From positions 20,792 to 84,791 of the forward strand of contig DATCFY010000079.1 in NCBI GenBank assembly GCA_036509255.1: DNA of 64,000 nt. Reading direction: 5' to 3'. The stretch comes from RYN-230 sp036509255. GTDB taxonomy: Bacteria; Actinomycetota; Actinomycetes; Streptosporangiales; Streptosporangiaceae. The translations under genes and the position numbers were made by a program. Positions 36,062 through 44,990 of the stretch are shown here, piece by piece (position 1 is the first letter of the stretch; each line of letters starts with the position of its first letter). Under the pieces are notes generated by a model. That model ran no database searches and was not told the origin of the DNA. It was given only the letters and a program-made list of their open reading frames with translations.

Positions 36062-36328
36062 TACGAGCAACCGCTTCAGCTTCCGCGATGTCGAGCTGGC
36101 CCAGATCGGGCCGGTCCTGCCGCTCGGCGGGAACACCCCGGCTACCAGGGACCGGGTGGCGACCATCCTGGTCCGCCAGCTCCAGCCCGTTATCGCGGCG
36201 GTCGAGGAGGCGGGCGGCCAGATCATCGAGGGGCTGTCCCCAGCGCCCAGCGGCGCCGGCTCATCGCGCGCCACCCGGACGGTTCCGTCTTCGAGTACAT
36301 CGAGGCGGCGACCGTCGCCGGGGAGTAA
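36062..36328 (+). pseudogene. VOC-family gene remnant
   Basis: Reads NRFSFRDVELAQIGPVLPLG then RDRVATILVRQLQPVIAAVE and EAGGQIIEG in one frame, then RRLIARHPDGSVFEYIEA in the next, with a one-base shift near 36235. Both blocks match the C-terminal half of glyoxalase-like proteins (the RHPDG-VFEYIE ending is typical). The N-terminal half is missing and no start codon is present. A decayed gene; the fifth VOC copy of this window. Confidence 0.6.
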
Positions 36329-36668
36329 CTGGCTCCTGTGGCTGACGTGACGGATGGGGCGCGGTTGATTAACAGCTGTCACTTCTGTTTCTTTATTCAC
36401 AAAGGTGGGCCCTGTCCCCGAGTCTGTCATCAGGTCAGGTACTTATCACCGAACGACAGGGTTATCTTGCTGCGCGTTCATTACCTGTCCTGCGCTCGCT
36501 TGCCTCCCAGGCTTAGCCAGTCTGGCTGTATCCCGGCAGACGGGGGCAGAGGTATTGTCTGGGGGAGGAACGGGGGAAAAGGTAGCTAGCTCGTATCTCT
36601 TGTTTAAGGTGGCCCCGCGAATTGCCCGTTGCCCCGAAAGCCGTCTCCCGCATTAGCGGGGATGCGCA
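36329..36668. other. Gene-free interval upstream of the CvnA-like kinase
   Basis: About 340 bp without a supported gene. It is somewhat less GC-rich than the surroundings, with AACAGCTGTCACTTCTGTTT near 36370, and probably holds the promoter of the kinase gene. No riboswitch or clear hairpin is recognised. Confidence 0.5.
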
Positions 36669-39107
36669 ATGAGCCAGTCCCGTGCTGCTGATGCCGCACC
36701 ACCCGGCGTCCGGCCTGCCCAGCGTGGCGCGGCGCTGGCGCCCCGGAACTGGCGGCTGGCCGGCCGCCTGATCGCCCTGGTGGCTATCCCGACCATGCTG
36801 GGCCTGGCGCTCACCGGGCTGCGGGTCACCGACTCGATGCGCAGCGCGGAGGCGTATGGCCAGGTGGGGCGCGTTGCTGTGCTCGGCCAGGAGGTCAACG
36901 GCTTAGCGCAGGCGATGGAAGACGAGCGGGCCGACACGGCCGCGTTCATCGCGGCCGGCCGGCCGGCCGCCGGCCTTACGGCCCTGCGCCGCCAGTATGT
37001 GATCACCGACAGCCGGGCGGGCGCCGTGCGCCGGCTGGCCCGCCAGGTTGGCCGCGACGGCCCGGCCGGGACGCGGGCCGGCGCGGCCTCGGTCCTGGCC
37101 AGCATCGCCGACCTCCCTGAACTGCGCAGGTACGCAGCGCAGGGGCAGGCTCCCGCACTGGCCGTGATCAACCGCTATTCCACGGCGACAGCGGGCCTGT
37201 TCCCGATCAGCGACGGCATCGCTGACCTGAGCGGCAGTCCCACGCTGATGACCAGCGGGCATGCGCTCGCCGCGCTGTCCAGGATGAAAGACCAGGCTTC
37301 GGAGCAGCAGGCCATCCTCGGCGTGGCCCTCGCTGAAGGCCGGTTCGCGCCCGGGGTGCGCACCGCGCTGATCAGCTCCCAGGCGCAACAGGCCAGTGAC
37401 CTCGTAACGTTCCGCGCCCTGGCGACTCCCGAGGAGAGCTGGGCCCTCAGCACCACCCTGGCCAGCCCGCTGGCCGGGCAGGCCCAGGCGGTGGAACAGC
37501 GCGCGGCAGCGGCGGGCCCTGGTGCGCTGGTCCTCGGGGCCCCGGCCAGTCGCCAGTGGGGGGACGGGATGTCCTTCACGGTCGGCTGGATGCGCCACGC
37601 CGAGCAGCAGCTGGCGGCCTGGAACGCCGGCTACGGCCGGTCCCTGCAGCGGTCCGCGATGGAGTACGCGATCATCACCGGCGCGGTGGCGCTGGCCATC
37701 CTGGCGATCGTCCTGCTGGCCACCATGATCCTGGCCAGGTCCCTGCTGCGTCCGCTGCGACGGCCGGCCGACGCAGGGTCTGCCCTTGAGATCACCGAGG
37801 TCGCCCGCGCCTTCGACCGGGCCCACCGGGAGGCACTGCGGCTGGCCGGCGAAGCGGCCCGGCAGCACCGCAGTATCAGTGCCATATCCGCCAGTTTCTT
37901 CCGGCGCAGTCATTCCCTGCTGGAACGGCTGCTGCGGCTGCTCGACAGCCTGGAACTCAGTGAGGATGACCCGGGACGGCTGGCCAGCCTGTTCCAGATT
38001 GATCATCTGGCCACCCGGATGCGCCGTAACTCAGACAGCGCCCTCGTCCTCGCGGGGCACGAGACTGCGCGCCCCTGGGCCGAGCCGGCCACCCTGGTGG
38101 ACGTGCTCCGGGCGGCGGTGTCCGAGATCGATCAGTACGGCCGGGTGGTGCTGGACATCCAGCCAGGTGTCTCGGTCAGCGGCAGGGCTGTGGCCGACAC
38201 CGTGCACCTGCTCGCCGAGCTGCTGGAGAACGCCACCGAGTTCTCGCCCAGGACGACCCAGGTGATCGTGTCCGCGCACCCGGCGCGCGGCGGCTCGCTG
38301 ATCAGCATCACCGACGGCGGAATGGGCATGCCCGAGGAGCATCTCGGGCAGCTCAACTGGCAGCTGGCCCACCCGTCTCCCGCGGACGCGGCGGTCAACC
38401 GGCACATGGGCCTGTTCGCGGTCGCACACCTGGCGGCGCGGCACGGCATCACGGTGGCGCTGAAACAGCCGCCGGACGGGGGGACCACCGCCGAGGTGTA
38501 CCTACCGGCCACGCTGATCTCGCCGGACACCGCACCCGGCAGGTGGCCGGCCCCGGCTGGCGAAGTCTTCCGGGTCCGGGGCGGTGGAGCCAAGGACAGG
38601 GGTGCGGGCCCGCTGTCCTCAGCTCCCCGGTTCGCCGACGGGCGAGAGCGCGTCCGGGGGCTGGACACCGGCACCTCCGGTGCCACGCAGCTGGCGCTGG
38701 GCGCGCCGCTGCCGCCCGCCGTCCCGGCCGTCGCCTTCGCCGTGGGCCAGCCGGAGCCTGAGCCGGAGAGGGAGGAACGGGAGAGCGGGGAACGGGAGAG
38801 CGCGGAACGGGGCGGCGCGCTGCCCATCTACGAGTCCGTCGAATCCGATTATCCCCATCCCTTCGGCCGGGACCTGCCCCAGCCCAGCGGGCCGCAAGCC
38901 GCGCTGCCGCAACGGATTCCGCGGGCCCGCCCGGCCAGCGGCACCGCAGCTGGCCAGGCGCCCCGGCCAGCCACGTCGGCTGAATCGGCGGAGATCACGC
39001 GGGAACAGCTGGCCAGCTTCCAGCGGGGTTCCCGCCGGGCCCGGGCCGCAGATCGGGGAGGGGACCGGATCGACCGGGACCCGGATCAGCCGGCCCAGGA
39101 TCGCTGA
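36669..39107 (+). CDS. Conservon-type sensor histidine kinase (CvnA-like) with NIT domain
   Basis: An 812-residue membrane kinase. The first helix (LIALVAIPTMLGLALTGLRV, about residues 34-53) is followed by a nitrate/nitrite-sensing-type domain, then a second helix near residue 340 (TGAVALAILAIVLLATMILA). The ATPase domain has N-box LLAELLENATEFSPR, the G1 box ITDGGMGMP and GLFAVAHLAARHGI; no canonical phosphoacceptor His block is evident, as in other CvnA proteins. The last 200 residues are Pro/Arg/Glu-rich low complexity. It precedes a roadblock protein by 11 bp, matching cvnA-cvnB order. Confidence 0.88.
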   Translation: MSQSRAADAAPPGVRPAQRGAALAPRNWRLAGRLIALVAIPTMLGLALTGLRVTDSMRSAEAYGQVGRVAVLGQEVNGLAQAMEDERADTAAFIAAGRPAAGLTALRRQYVITDSRAGAVRRLARQVGRDGPAGTRAGAASVLASIADLPELRRYAAQGQAPALAVINRYSTATAGLFPISDGIADLSGSPTLMTSGHALAALSRMKDQASEQQAILGVALAEGRFAPGVRTALISSQAQQASDLVTFRALATPEESWALSTTLASPLAGQAQAVEQRAAAAGPGALVLGAPASRQWGDGMSFTVGWMRHAEQQLAAWNAGYGRSLQRSAMEYAIITGAVALAILAIVLLATMILARSLLRPLRRPADAGSALEITEVARAFDRAHREALRLAGEAARQHRSISAISASFFRRSHSLLERLLRLLDSLELSEDDPGRLASLFQIDHLATRMRRNSDSALVLAGHETARPWAEPATLVDVLRAAVSEIDQYGRVVLDIQPGVSVSGRAVADTVHLLAELLENATEFSPRTTQVIVSAHPARGGSLISITDGGMGMPEEHLGQLNWQLAHPSPADAAVNRHMGLFAVAHLAARHGITVALKQPPDGGTTAEVYLPATLISPDTAPGRWPAPAGEVFRVRGGGAKDRGAGPLSSAPRFADGRERVRGLDTGTSGATQLALGAPLPPAVPAVAFAVGQPEPEPEREERESGERESAERGGALPIYESVESDYPHPFGRDLPQPSGPQAALPQRIPRARPASGTAAGQAPRPATSAESAEITREQLASFQRGSRRARAADRGGDRIDRDPDQPAQDR

Positions 39108-39118
39108 GCGGCAGTCAC

Positions 39119-39559
39119 GTGGACCAGGCCCGCCCTGCACAGGATCCCGACCGGCTCATCACGGACTTCACCGAGCGAGTGCCCGATGTGCTGCAGGCCG
39201 CCGTGGTGGCCGCGGACGGCGTCCCAGTGGCGGTGTCCGACGCGATAGCGCCCGGTCATCTGGGGCAGCTTTCCGCGATCACCGCCGGCCTGGTCAGCCT
39301 GGCCTGTGCCGCAGCCCGGGCCTTCGATGAGGGTGTGGTGACCCAGGCCCTGGTCACCATGGAACGGGGCATCCTCGTCATCATGGCGATCGGTGACGGG
39401 TCGAGCCTTGCGGTCCTCACCACCGCCTCGGCCGACCTTGACCTGGTCGCATACGAGATGACGACGCTGGTGGACCAGGCCGGCAGCAGGTTCACCCCGC
39501 CTGCCCGCAGCGCCGCCAGTGGCATGCGGAGCGGAAGCGCGGGAAGCAGCACTGCATGA
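39119..39559 (+). CDS. Roadblock/LC7 domain protein (CvnB-like)
   Basis: A 146-residue protein with a roadblock/LC7 fold: LITDFTERVPDVLQAAVVAA, then DGVPVAVSDAIAPGHLGQLS and LVTMERGILVIMAIGDGSSL. In conservons this partner acts with the CvnA kinase and a CvnD GTPase. GTG 39119. The next gene is on the opposite strand, so the DUF742 (CvnC) and GTPase (CvnD) members are not here. Confidence 0.9.
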   Translation: MDQARPAQDPDRLITDFTERVPDVLQAAVVAADGVPVAVSDAIAPGHLGQLSAITAGLVSLACAAARAFDEGVVTQALVTMERGILVIMAIGDGSSLAVLTTASADLDLVAYEMTTLVDQAGSRFTPPARSAASGMRSGSAGSSTA

Positions 39560-39586
39560 GCCCTGGTGGCCTAGCGGCCACCTGGC

Positions 39587-40057
39587 TCAGCGGGTCCTGA
39601 CGACCTTTCTGCGGTAGACGATGCTCCCGGCTCCCGCGAGGATGGCCGCTCCGCCCAGGCTCAGGAGCAGCGTGTCCTGGAAACCGGCGGTGCCCCCGCC
39701 GCCCGTGGCCGGGGCGGCGGTGGGGTACGGGCTGCTCGACGGGGTCGGCGTCGGGGTGGGGGTGGGGGTGGGGGTGGGGCTGGGGGTCGGCGATTGTGAC
39801 GGCGTCGCCGACGCCGTGTCTGAGGGGCTCGCCGATGCGGTGTCCGAAGGGCTGGCGGTCCCGCCCGACGAAGTGTCGGTTGGCGTAGGCGACCCGCTTC
39901 CGGACGCTGAGCCTCCGGGGGAGAGGGAAGGCGGCGTAGCCGAGGGCGTGCCTCCTGAGCAGGCCGAGAGCGACACGGAAGCGAGCACGGTCAGGGCAGC
40001 ACAGCCGGCGGCGCTTAATCTCCCGCTGAACCTCGTCCCCGCGATAGTGGTGCGCAT
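39587..40057 (-). CDS. Lipoprotein with sortase-like C-terminal signal
   Basis: A 156-residue protein with two anchoring signals. The N-terminus ends in a lipobox VSLSAC (Cys about residue 33). A low-complexity stalk of SPSDTAS and TP repeats spans about residues 45-110. The C-terminus has APATGGGG, then a hydrophobic helix LLLSLGGAAILAGAGSIVY and the basic tail RRKVVRTR. This tripartite tail is that of sortase substrates, with APATG in place of the LPXTG/LAXTG motif. It is divergent from a class F sortase. The start ATG is 40057. Confidence 0.72.
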   Translation of the reverse strand: MRTTIAGTRFSGRLSAAGCAALTVLASVSLSACSGGTPSATPPSLSPGGSASGSGSPTPTDTSSGGTASPSDTASASPSDTASATPSQSPTPSPTPTPTPTPTPTPSSSPYPTAAPATGGGGTAGFQDTLLLSLGGAAILAGAGSIVYRRKVVRTR

Positions 40058-40342
40058 GCCTATGCGACCTCCTCATGCGTCCGGCGGGTGGCTGACCCGT
40101 TTCTCTCGGTCCCGGCCCGGGCGGCCGGGCCGTTTTCCTTGGTCCCGGCATCACAGGCCGGCATCAGAACGGAAATCGCGCGGGCGGCCTGGTCGCTGCC
40201 TGCGGCCGGAGGCAGGTCCCCGAAAGCGCCGTCGGCCATAAAGGCAAGGCCATGGACGGTCCAGGCAGGCAATGGCTTGTTCGTCACAGGAATATTAGGC
40301 TACGCGAGTAGAACACCCTGGGGAAGATGGGGAGGGACGGTA

Positions 40343-41080
40343 TTGGGGGAGGCGGAGCGGCAGCGCGTCGCCGGGTTTCGCGTGGTCGTGTCTTGGCCGC
40401 AGAGCAGATTCGCCCCCCCGCCCCGCACGCCGGGAAGCCTCCGCGCCCGCCTGGCCGGGGTGGCCGGTGTCTTTCTCATCATCGGCGGGATGGCCGCAGT
40501 CGGCGTCGCGATCGGTTCGCAGCAGCATGCGCCGCAGCCCTCTCTGGCGGCCTCGGGCGCTATCGGGCCCGCAGGCAGGGGACCATGGCTCCGGCGCTCC
40601 TTGCCGGTGTCCGTCGATATCCCGGCCATTGGAGTGCATTCGGAACTGCTACGTCTCGGCGTCAACTCTGATGGCACGATCCAGGTGCCGCCGGTACTCA
40701 CCAAGTCCGGTGAGGCGGCGTGGTACAAGTACTCGGTGACGCCGGGGCAGATCGGGGCGTCGGTCATTGAAGGCCACGTGGACAGCGTTGAGGGGCCTGC
40801 TGTCTTTTTCCGCCTCGGGGCCCTCCGCCCGGGGGACAAGGTCGATGTGCGGCTCGCCGACGGGACCACCGCCGTTTTCCGTGTCACCGGCGTGCGTCAA
40901 TACCGGAAATCAAAATTCCCCGCGAAAGATATTTACGGCTCGACCCGCTACGCGGCCCTGCACCTGATCACGTGCGGCGGAGCGTTCGATTACGCCACAC
41001 GCCACTATCTCAGTTCTACCGTCGTATTCGCCTCCCTCACCTCGGCGCGGAGGGCACCCCGCCACCAGCACGGCGGCTGA
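40343..41080 (+). CDS. Class F sortase
   Basis: A 245-residue sortase. A membrane anchor (RLAGVAGVFLIIGGMAAVGV, about residues 35-55) is followed by the catalytic domain: PVSVDIPAIGVHSELLRLGV, His145 in IEGHVDS, Cys211 in HLITCGGAFDY and Arg220 in YATRHY. The L-I-T-C-G-G pattern is class F. A TTG start at 40343 is proposed: GGAGGG lies at 40331-40336, whereas no ATG or GTG gives a better site. It most probably acts on the divergent lipoprotein or other wall proteins. Confidence 0.9.
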   Translation: MGEAERQRVAGFRVVVSWPQSRFAPPPRTPGSLRARLAGVAGVFLIIGGMAAVGVAIGSQQHAPQPSLAASGAIGPAGRGPWLRRSLPVSVDIPAIGVHSELLRLGVNSDGTIQVPPVLTKSGEAAWYKYSVTPGQIGASVIEGHVDSVEGPAVFFRLGALRPGDKVDVRLADGTTAVFRVTGVRQYRKSKFPAKDIYGSTRYAALHLITCGGAFDYATRHYLSSTVVFASLTSARRAPRHQHGG

Positions 41081-41371
41081 CCGCCCCGCGATCGTCGTGC
41101 CGCTCGTGACCGCCGTCCCGAGGCCGCTTCCTGCGGCGGGCCTTGATCCGTCATCCGCCTCCTAGTCGCTGACCACGAACGGGCCGCATCCGGCCGGGGT
41201 GGCAGGCATCCCGGCCATCGGGTCCGGCGTGGGGCTTGAGGACGTTACGCACCAGCTTCCAGATTCCTGGAAAAGCACCAACGGGAGGCGCATAGCGGAC
41301 CAGGTATCGCCGCGTCTGTGTAGGCTTCATTGTGCGAGGGCCGGGTCAGGATTAGGGTCCGGCCGCTGTTC
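41081..41371. other. Gene-free interval
   Basis: Between the sortase stop and the hairpin at 41372. No coding frame with good codon statistics is seen on either strand, and no repeat or RNA family is recognised. Confidence 0.5.
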
Positions 41372-41397
41372 CTGGCTGCCTTATTTAAGGCAGCCAG
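41372..41397. promoter_or_regulatory. Perfect RNA hairpin in the leader of the small membrane protein
   Basis: CTGGCTGCCTT (41372-41382) and AAGGCAGCCAG (41387-41397) form an 11-bp perfect stem with an ATTT loop. It ends five bases before the ribosome-binding site (GGGAGG) of the small membrane protein gene. It could be a terminator for the sortase transcript or a 5' leader element controlling the small gene. Confidence 0.6.
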
Positions 41398-41411
41398 CTG
41401 AGGGAGGCCAC

Positions 41412-41609
41412 GTGCATATCGGATCGGTGCTGCTTGCCGTCTGGCTGATTATCGGTGCCTTCGCTGCGGGGCAGCGCGGCGATTACCACGGGACCGTCAG
41501 AAGTTGCAGTAAGGCCACTACTACCGTGGTAACGATCGCCGCTGGCCCCCTTAACTACCTGGGCGTGAAGCCGAAGATCCACTGCACCGCGCCGCAGCCC
41601 AGCAATTAG
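41412..41609 (+). CDS. Small conserved actinobacterial membrane protein
   Basis: A 65-residue protein: one helix VLLAVWLIIGAFAAGQRGDY, then CSKATTTVVTIAAGPLNYLG and VKPKIHCTAPQPSN with two conserved cysteines. Homologues of nearly this length are widespread in actinobacteria; function unknown. GTG 41412 is supported by GGGAGG five bases away; the longer open frame upstream passes through the hairpin and is not coding. Confidence 0.8.
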   Translation: MHIGSVLLAVWLIIGAFAAGQRGDYHGTVRSCSKATTTVVTIAAGPLNYLGVKPKIHCTAPQPSN

Positions 41610-41752
41610 CCGCAGCAGCAAGTCCGGTGGGCGGAGCGGCGGAATTCCTGGCCCGGCCCCTCCCGGCAATTCCGTCCCGCCAGTAATGAATCCAGGTCAG
41701 GTCGAGCGAGCGTGCCCTGGCACCTGGCCTGCGGCAGTGCGATGATGTGACC

Positions 41753-42112
41753 ATGGGCGATGAGCGGGACACCGAACTCCCCGAGACCCTGGCCGAGGTA
41801 GGCCGGCGCGTGGGGCAGGCCCTGGCTGACGCCCTTGAACGGGTGCGGCCGGCTATCGACGCGCTGACGGAGGTGGCCAACCGTCCTGAGGTCCGGGCGG
41901 TGATCGACCGTGCCGAGAGGGCCATGCGGCACCGTCCCTGCCTCTGCTTCTGCGCACGGACTCATCCGTCTGACCGGGGCGTGTGCGAGGTGTTCGACGC
42001 GGTGATCACGGCTCCGTACAGCTCCGACTGGCTGGGAGATGTCGATGTGCCGTTGTGCGCCCCGTGCGCGGCGGCCCGGGCCGCGCACGAGTTCGCCGAG
42101 CCCCGGCCTTAG
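41753..42112 (+). CDS. Cys-rich hypothetical protein
   Basis: A 119-residue protein. The first half is helical and acidic (ELPETLAEVGRRVGQALADA). The second holds six cysteines: RPCLCFCAR, GVCEVF and PLCAPCAAAR. The C-x-C-x-C and C-x2-C spacing suggests metal binding or disulfides; no family is recognised. The start could be GTG 41747 or ATG 41753. A candidate hairpin terminator follows. Confidence 0.55.
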   Translation: MGDERDTELPETLAEVGRRVGQALADALERVRPAIDALTEVANRPEVRAVIDRAERAMRHRPCLCFCARTHPSDRGVCEVFDAVITAPYSSDWLGDVDVPLCAPCAAARAAHEFAEPRP

Positions 42113-42115
42113 CTG

Positions 42116-42142
42116 AGCCCGGCCTTAGCTAAGCCCCGGGCT
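42116..42142. terminator. Candidate hairpin terminator
   Basis: AGCCCGG (42116-42122) pairs with CCGGGCT (42136-42142) across a 13-base loop. It lies between the convergent Cys-rich protein and glycosyltransferase genes, where a bidirectional stop would be expected. The stem is short. Confidence 0.4.
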
Positions 42143-42211
42143 TAACTAACGGCTGGCGCGTTCCGTGCCGGGCCCCGATGGCGGGACGGTGCCGGCTAGG
42201 CCGCTGCATCG

Positions 42212-43324
42212 TCAGCGCGCTGCGCGGGCTGACCATACGGGCACCTCCGCCGACGGAGCGAGGATCAGCTCCTCGAGTTGGCGGACGATAGTCGCGGGCG
42301 GGATGGGCGCCGGCTGAGCGAATACTTCCAGCAGCGTGTCGACGGACTGCCCGACGGTGAACCTCATCCCGGCGTCGTGCCTCGCGGCCGGGGAGAGCGG
42401 CCCGCTGTTCACGGCCTCACGGATACCGCAGGCGAGCGCTTCCGCGTTGTCCGGCCTGACGAGGACCACGCCGCCGCAGTCAGTCTCGGGCAGGCCACCA
42501 TCGTCGGAGGCGATGACCCGGCAACCCGAGTGCTGGGCCTCGATCGAGACAATGCCGAAGGTCTCGTGCCAGTACTGGCTGTTGGAGGGCATGACCACGA
42601 TGTCGTGGCTGGCCATGAGGGCGGCCATCCCGGCCGGTGTCTTGCAGGTGCCCACCACGGAGATTCCGGGATGCTCACCGAGCAGCCGCTCGATGATCTT
42701 CCCTTGCGGCTTGTCCGCGCCGGCGGTCGTCGCGGTGAACGTGAGGGCCGGGTCCTGATCGATGAAGTCGACGTGCAGGGTCTCCAGCAGGGTGTAGATG
42801 CCCTTTTCCGGGCTGAGCCTGCCGGCGAACAGGACGCGGGTCGTGCCGGTGTCGTTGCCTGGCCGCGGCTGGGCCGCGAAGCACGGTTCGGCGAATGGGT
42901 ACACGACGCTGATGGTCGAGACGTCGACGTCCAGGTATGCCGCCCACAGCGCGGCCGCGTACTGGCTGGTGGCGATCAGGGTCCGAGTCCTGGTCCCCTC
43001 CGTGGCGAACGCTTTCTTCCGTTCCCGGATGGGCGGCGGGTTGTGCATGATCAGGAACGCCGGGTACCTGGTCGCAACCGTGTGCGGTTCGTTGACGAAA
43101 ACGACGGTACTGTCAAGCTCGCTGACCCCGGCCAGCGTCGGCAGCGATAGGAACGGAATGCCGGGGAAATCGTCCCGGCCGTCACTGGCGCCGAGGCCGA
43201 CCGTGACCACCTGCGCTGGTATGCCGCGCCTTTTCAGTTCCCGGACCTGGCCGATCGTGTAATTCTCCGAACCGCCCGTGCCAGCAGGCAGGGAATTTCC
43301 GGGAGACCAAATGAACGATATCAA
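42212..43324 (-). CDS. GT4-like glycosyltransferase
   Basis: A 370-residue GT-B fold glycosyltransferase. GTGGSENYTIGQVRELKRRG is an N-terminal nucleotide-sugar loop; VLFAGRLSPEKGIYTLLETL opens the C-terminal domain; HETFGIVSIEAQHSGCRVIA carries the E-x7-E-like donor-binding motif, and SDDGGLPE follows. The enzyme probably transfers a sugar from a nucleotide donor to an unknown acceptor. The likely start is TTG 43324, reading LISFIWSPGN. No partner genes are nearby. Confidence 0.88.
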   Translation of the reverse strand: MISFIWSPGNSLPAGTGGSENYTIGQVRELKRRGIPAQVVTVGLGASDGRDDFPGIPFLSLPTLAGVSELDSTVVFVNEPHTVATRYPAFLIMHNPPPIRERKKAFATEGTRTRTLIATSQYAAALWAAYLDVDVSTISVVYPFAEPCFAAQPRPGNDTGTTRVLFAGRLSPEKGIYTLLETLHVDFIDQDPALTFTATTAGADKPQGKIIERLLGEHPGISVVGTCKTPAGMAALMASHDIVVMPSNSQYWHETFGIVSIEAQHSGCRVIASDDGGLPETDCGGVVLVRPDNAEALACGIREAVNSGPLSPAARHDAGMRFTVGQSVDTLLEVFAQPAPIPPATIVRQLEELILAPSAEVPVWSARAAR

Positions 43325-43781
43325 CTTGTGCTGCCTACGTTTCTTGTGGCCGAGGTGCCGATGGAACGCAAACGATGCCCTTGCGCGGGCCGGACCTGCT
43401 CATAGCCGGCCTGGTACCGGCCGCAGCGCTATGTTGCATGAGAGAAAGAAATGTGGACCGTTGCCAGGCCCGCGACGGGGCCACAGCCTGATCCTCCGAC
43501 CAAATGCTCAAAACCGGGATGCCGGCCAAAATTCACGACATTCGTAACGGCGAGCGACTACGCGCAAGCATACAGTACCACGAGTAACCCAGCCAGCCCG
43601 AACAGCCCGCAGCGGTGCCTGGCTGACCCGGTGACTGCTCCTGGGTGCATGGGCCGGGCCGGCGGGTATCGCCCCGGCGGGGAAGGTCTGGCTGTGATGG
43701 CCTGACCTCCGCCAGCGATGACTTCGGACGGTAGTAACCGTCACTACAGGTAAAGGCAACCACCAGTGACAGGACGGTGCC
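43325..43781. other. Gene-free interval
   Basis: About 457 bp between divergent glycosyltransferase and DUF1801-like genes. It has lower GC than its surroundings. Frames found in it have poor coding character. It probably contains both promoters, but no site stands out. Confidence 0.5.
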
Positions 43782-44168
43782 ATGCCCGAGACCGCTGACC
43801 GCCGTGGGCGGCCACCCGGCAGTCGCGACACCCAGGCCGTGCAGGAATACATCGATGCGATCGCCCCTGAGCACCGTCGCCTGTTCGACCGGCTCCACCG
43901 GCTGATACTCCAGGTGCGCCCGGATGTAGCGGTGGTGCTCTCCTACCAGATCCCCACCTACAAGGCTGGCCGCCGCCGCCTCTACCTCGGGGCGTGGAAG
44001 CACGGCGTGTCGATCTACGGCTGGCAGCAAGGCCGCGACGGGGGTTTCACCGCGCGCCACCCCGGGCTCAAAACCAGCAAGGGAACCATCCAGGTGCGGC
44101 CGGAAGACGCGGCCGGTATCCCCGATGACGAATTCCGCGAGCTGGTCCGCGCCGCCTTGGAGCCGTGA
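43782..44168 (+). CDS. DUF1801-family protein
   Basis: A 128-residue protein of the DUF1801 (YdhG-like) fold: AVQEYIDAIAPEHRRLFDRL, then VVLSYQIPTYKAGRRRLYLG and the closing PDDEFRELVRAALEP. Members are small cytosolic proteins, annotated as iron chaperone-like in some cases; the activity here is unknown. ATG 43782. Followed by a transposase remnant. Confidence 0.85.
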   Translation: MPETADRRGRPPGSRDTQAVQEYIDAIAPEHRRLFDRLHRLILQVRPDVAVVLSYQIPTYKAGRRRLYLGAWKHGVSIYGWQQGRDGGFTARHPGLKTSKGTIQVRPEDAAGIPDDEFRELVRAALEP

Positions 44169-44229
44169 GCCGGGAACGAACAGGCTCCGGGGCCGAGGCC
44201 GCCCTCACGGGCCGGAGTCCACCTGCACG

Positions 44230-44586
44230 CCGGCTGACCGGGGCCCGCGGCCGGCGCGGTACCGCTGGTTGGCCGCGCACCGGTCTCCACGATCGCCCGG
44301 CCGATCGTGGAGGACCCGACCTGATAGATCACGCCGAGGGCCTCGTGGGTCAAACCGGTTCGCAAGCAGACCAGGGTGACCAGCAGCCGGTCGTGAACAC
44401 CAACTCGTATTTTGGCCCAGCGCCGGCCTGGCGCCGCCGGTCACCGCGGCGCCGCTGGCGGCGCGCAGACTCGCATCGCGCCTCCCACCGCGGCGCGAGT
44501 TCGGTGACAAGCTCGCCAAGGTGTCCCCGTGACAGCCCGCAGAAGGCGGAATGGGACATGGCCGCGCGGGCCTGTCCAAGGTTCAC
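44230..44586 (-). pseudogene. IS5-like transposase N-terminal remnant
   Basis: The minus strand reads LVTELAPRWEARCESARRQR then, after a frameshift near 44360, LTHEALGVIYQVGSSTIGRA, which is the helix-turn-helix region of a DDE-superfamily transposase (Tnp_4-type). The sequence stops being recognisable after about 44275, and no catalytic domain or inverted repeats are found. A decayed fragment, unrelated to the IS cluster on the left. Confidence 0.65.
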
Positions 44587-44639
44587 ACCCCGGCAACCTA
44601 GTGGGCCACCAGCACGTCACCGCCTGCGTGAAGACACGG

Positions 44640-44990
44640 TCAGGCGGGCTGCCACAGCTCGACCCGATTACCCTCGGGATCGGTGACCCAGCCGAATCGG
44701 CCCACGCCCTCCATGTCCTGCGTCTCTTTAGCCACGTCCGCTCCCTTGGCGTGCAATTGCGCGAGCATCGCATCCAGGTCGCGGACCCGGAAGTTGAGCA
44801 TGGTCTGCTGGGCGCGGGACCCGAAGTAGCCGGTCTCGGACTCGAACGTCGCGAACACCGTCAGCCCGGCTTCCTGACGCCACAGGCCGTTCTCATCGGC
44901 GTCCAGGCCCAGGCAATCGCGATACCACGCGCCCAGGGCCGGGTCGGCGGCCCGCATGAAGTATCCCCCGATTCCAATCACACGTTCCAT
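44640..44990 (-). CDS. VOC-family protein
   Basis: A 116-residue glyoxalase-like domain: IGGYFMRAADPALGAWYRDC, GLDADENGLWRQEAGLTVFA and the closing FGWVTDPEGNRVELWQPA with the usual Glu ligand. Substrate unknown. ATG 44990 is used; the reading frame is open upstream but the family begins here. Confidence 0.87.
   Translation of the reverse strand: MERVIGIGGYFMRAADPALGAWYRDCLGLDADENGLWRQEAGLTVFATFESETGYFGSRAQQTMLNFRVRDLDAMLAQLHAKGADVAKETQDMEGVGRFGWVTDPEGNRVELWQPA

Noticed and set aside
39755..39790. GGGGGT tandem run
   Set aside because: Coding repeat for the TP-rich stalk of the sortase-substrate-like protein, not a CRISPR or separate element.
43451..44060. Several short frames between the glycosyltransferase and DUF1801 genes
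   Set aside because: None has a ribosome-binding site or family pattern.
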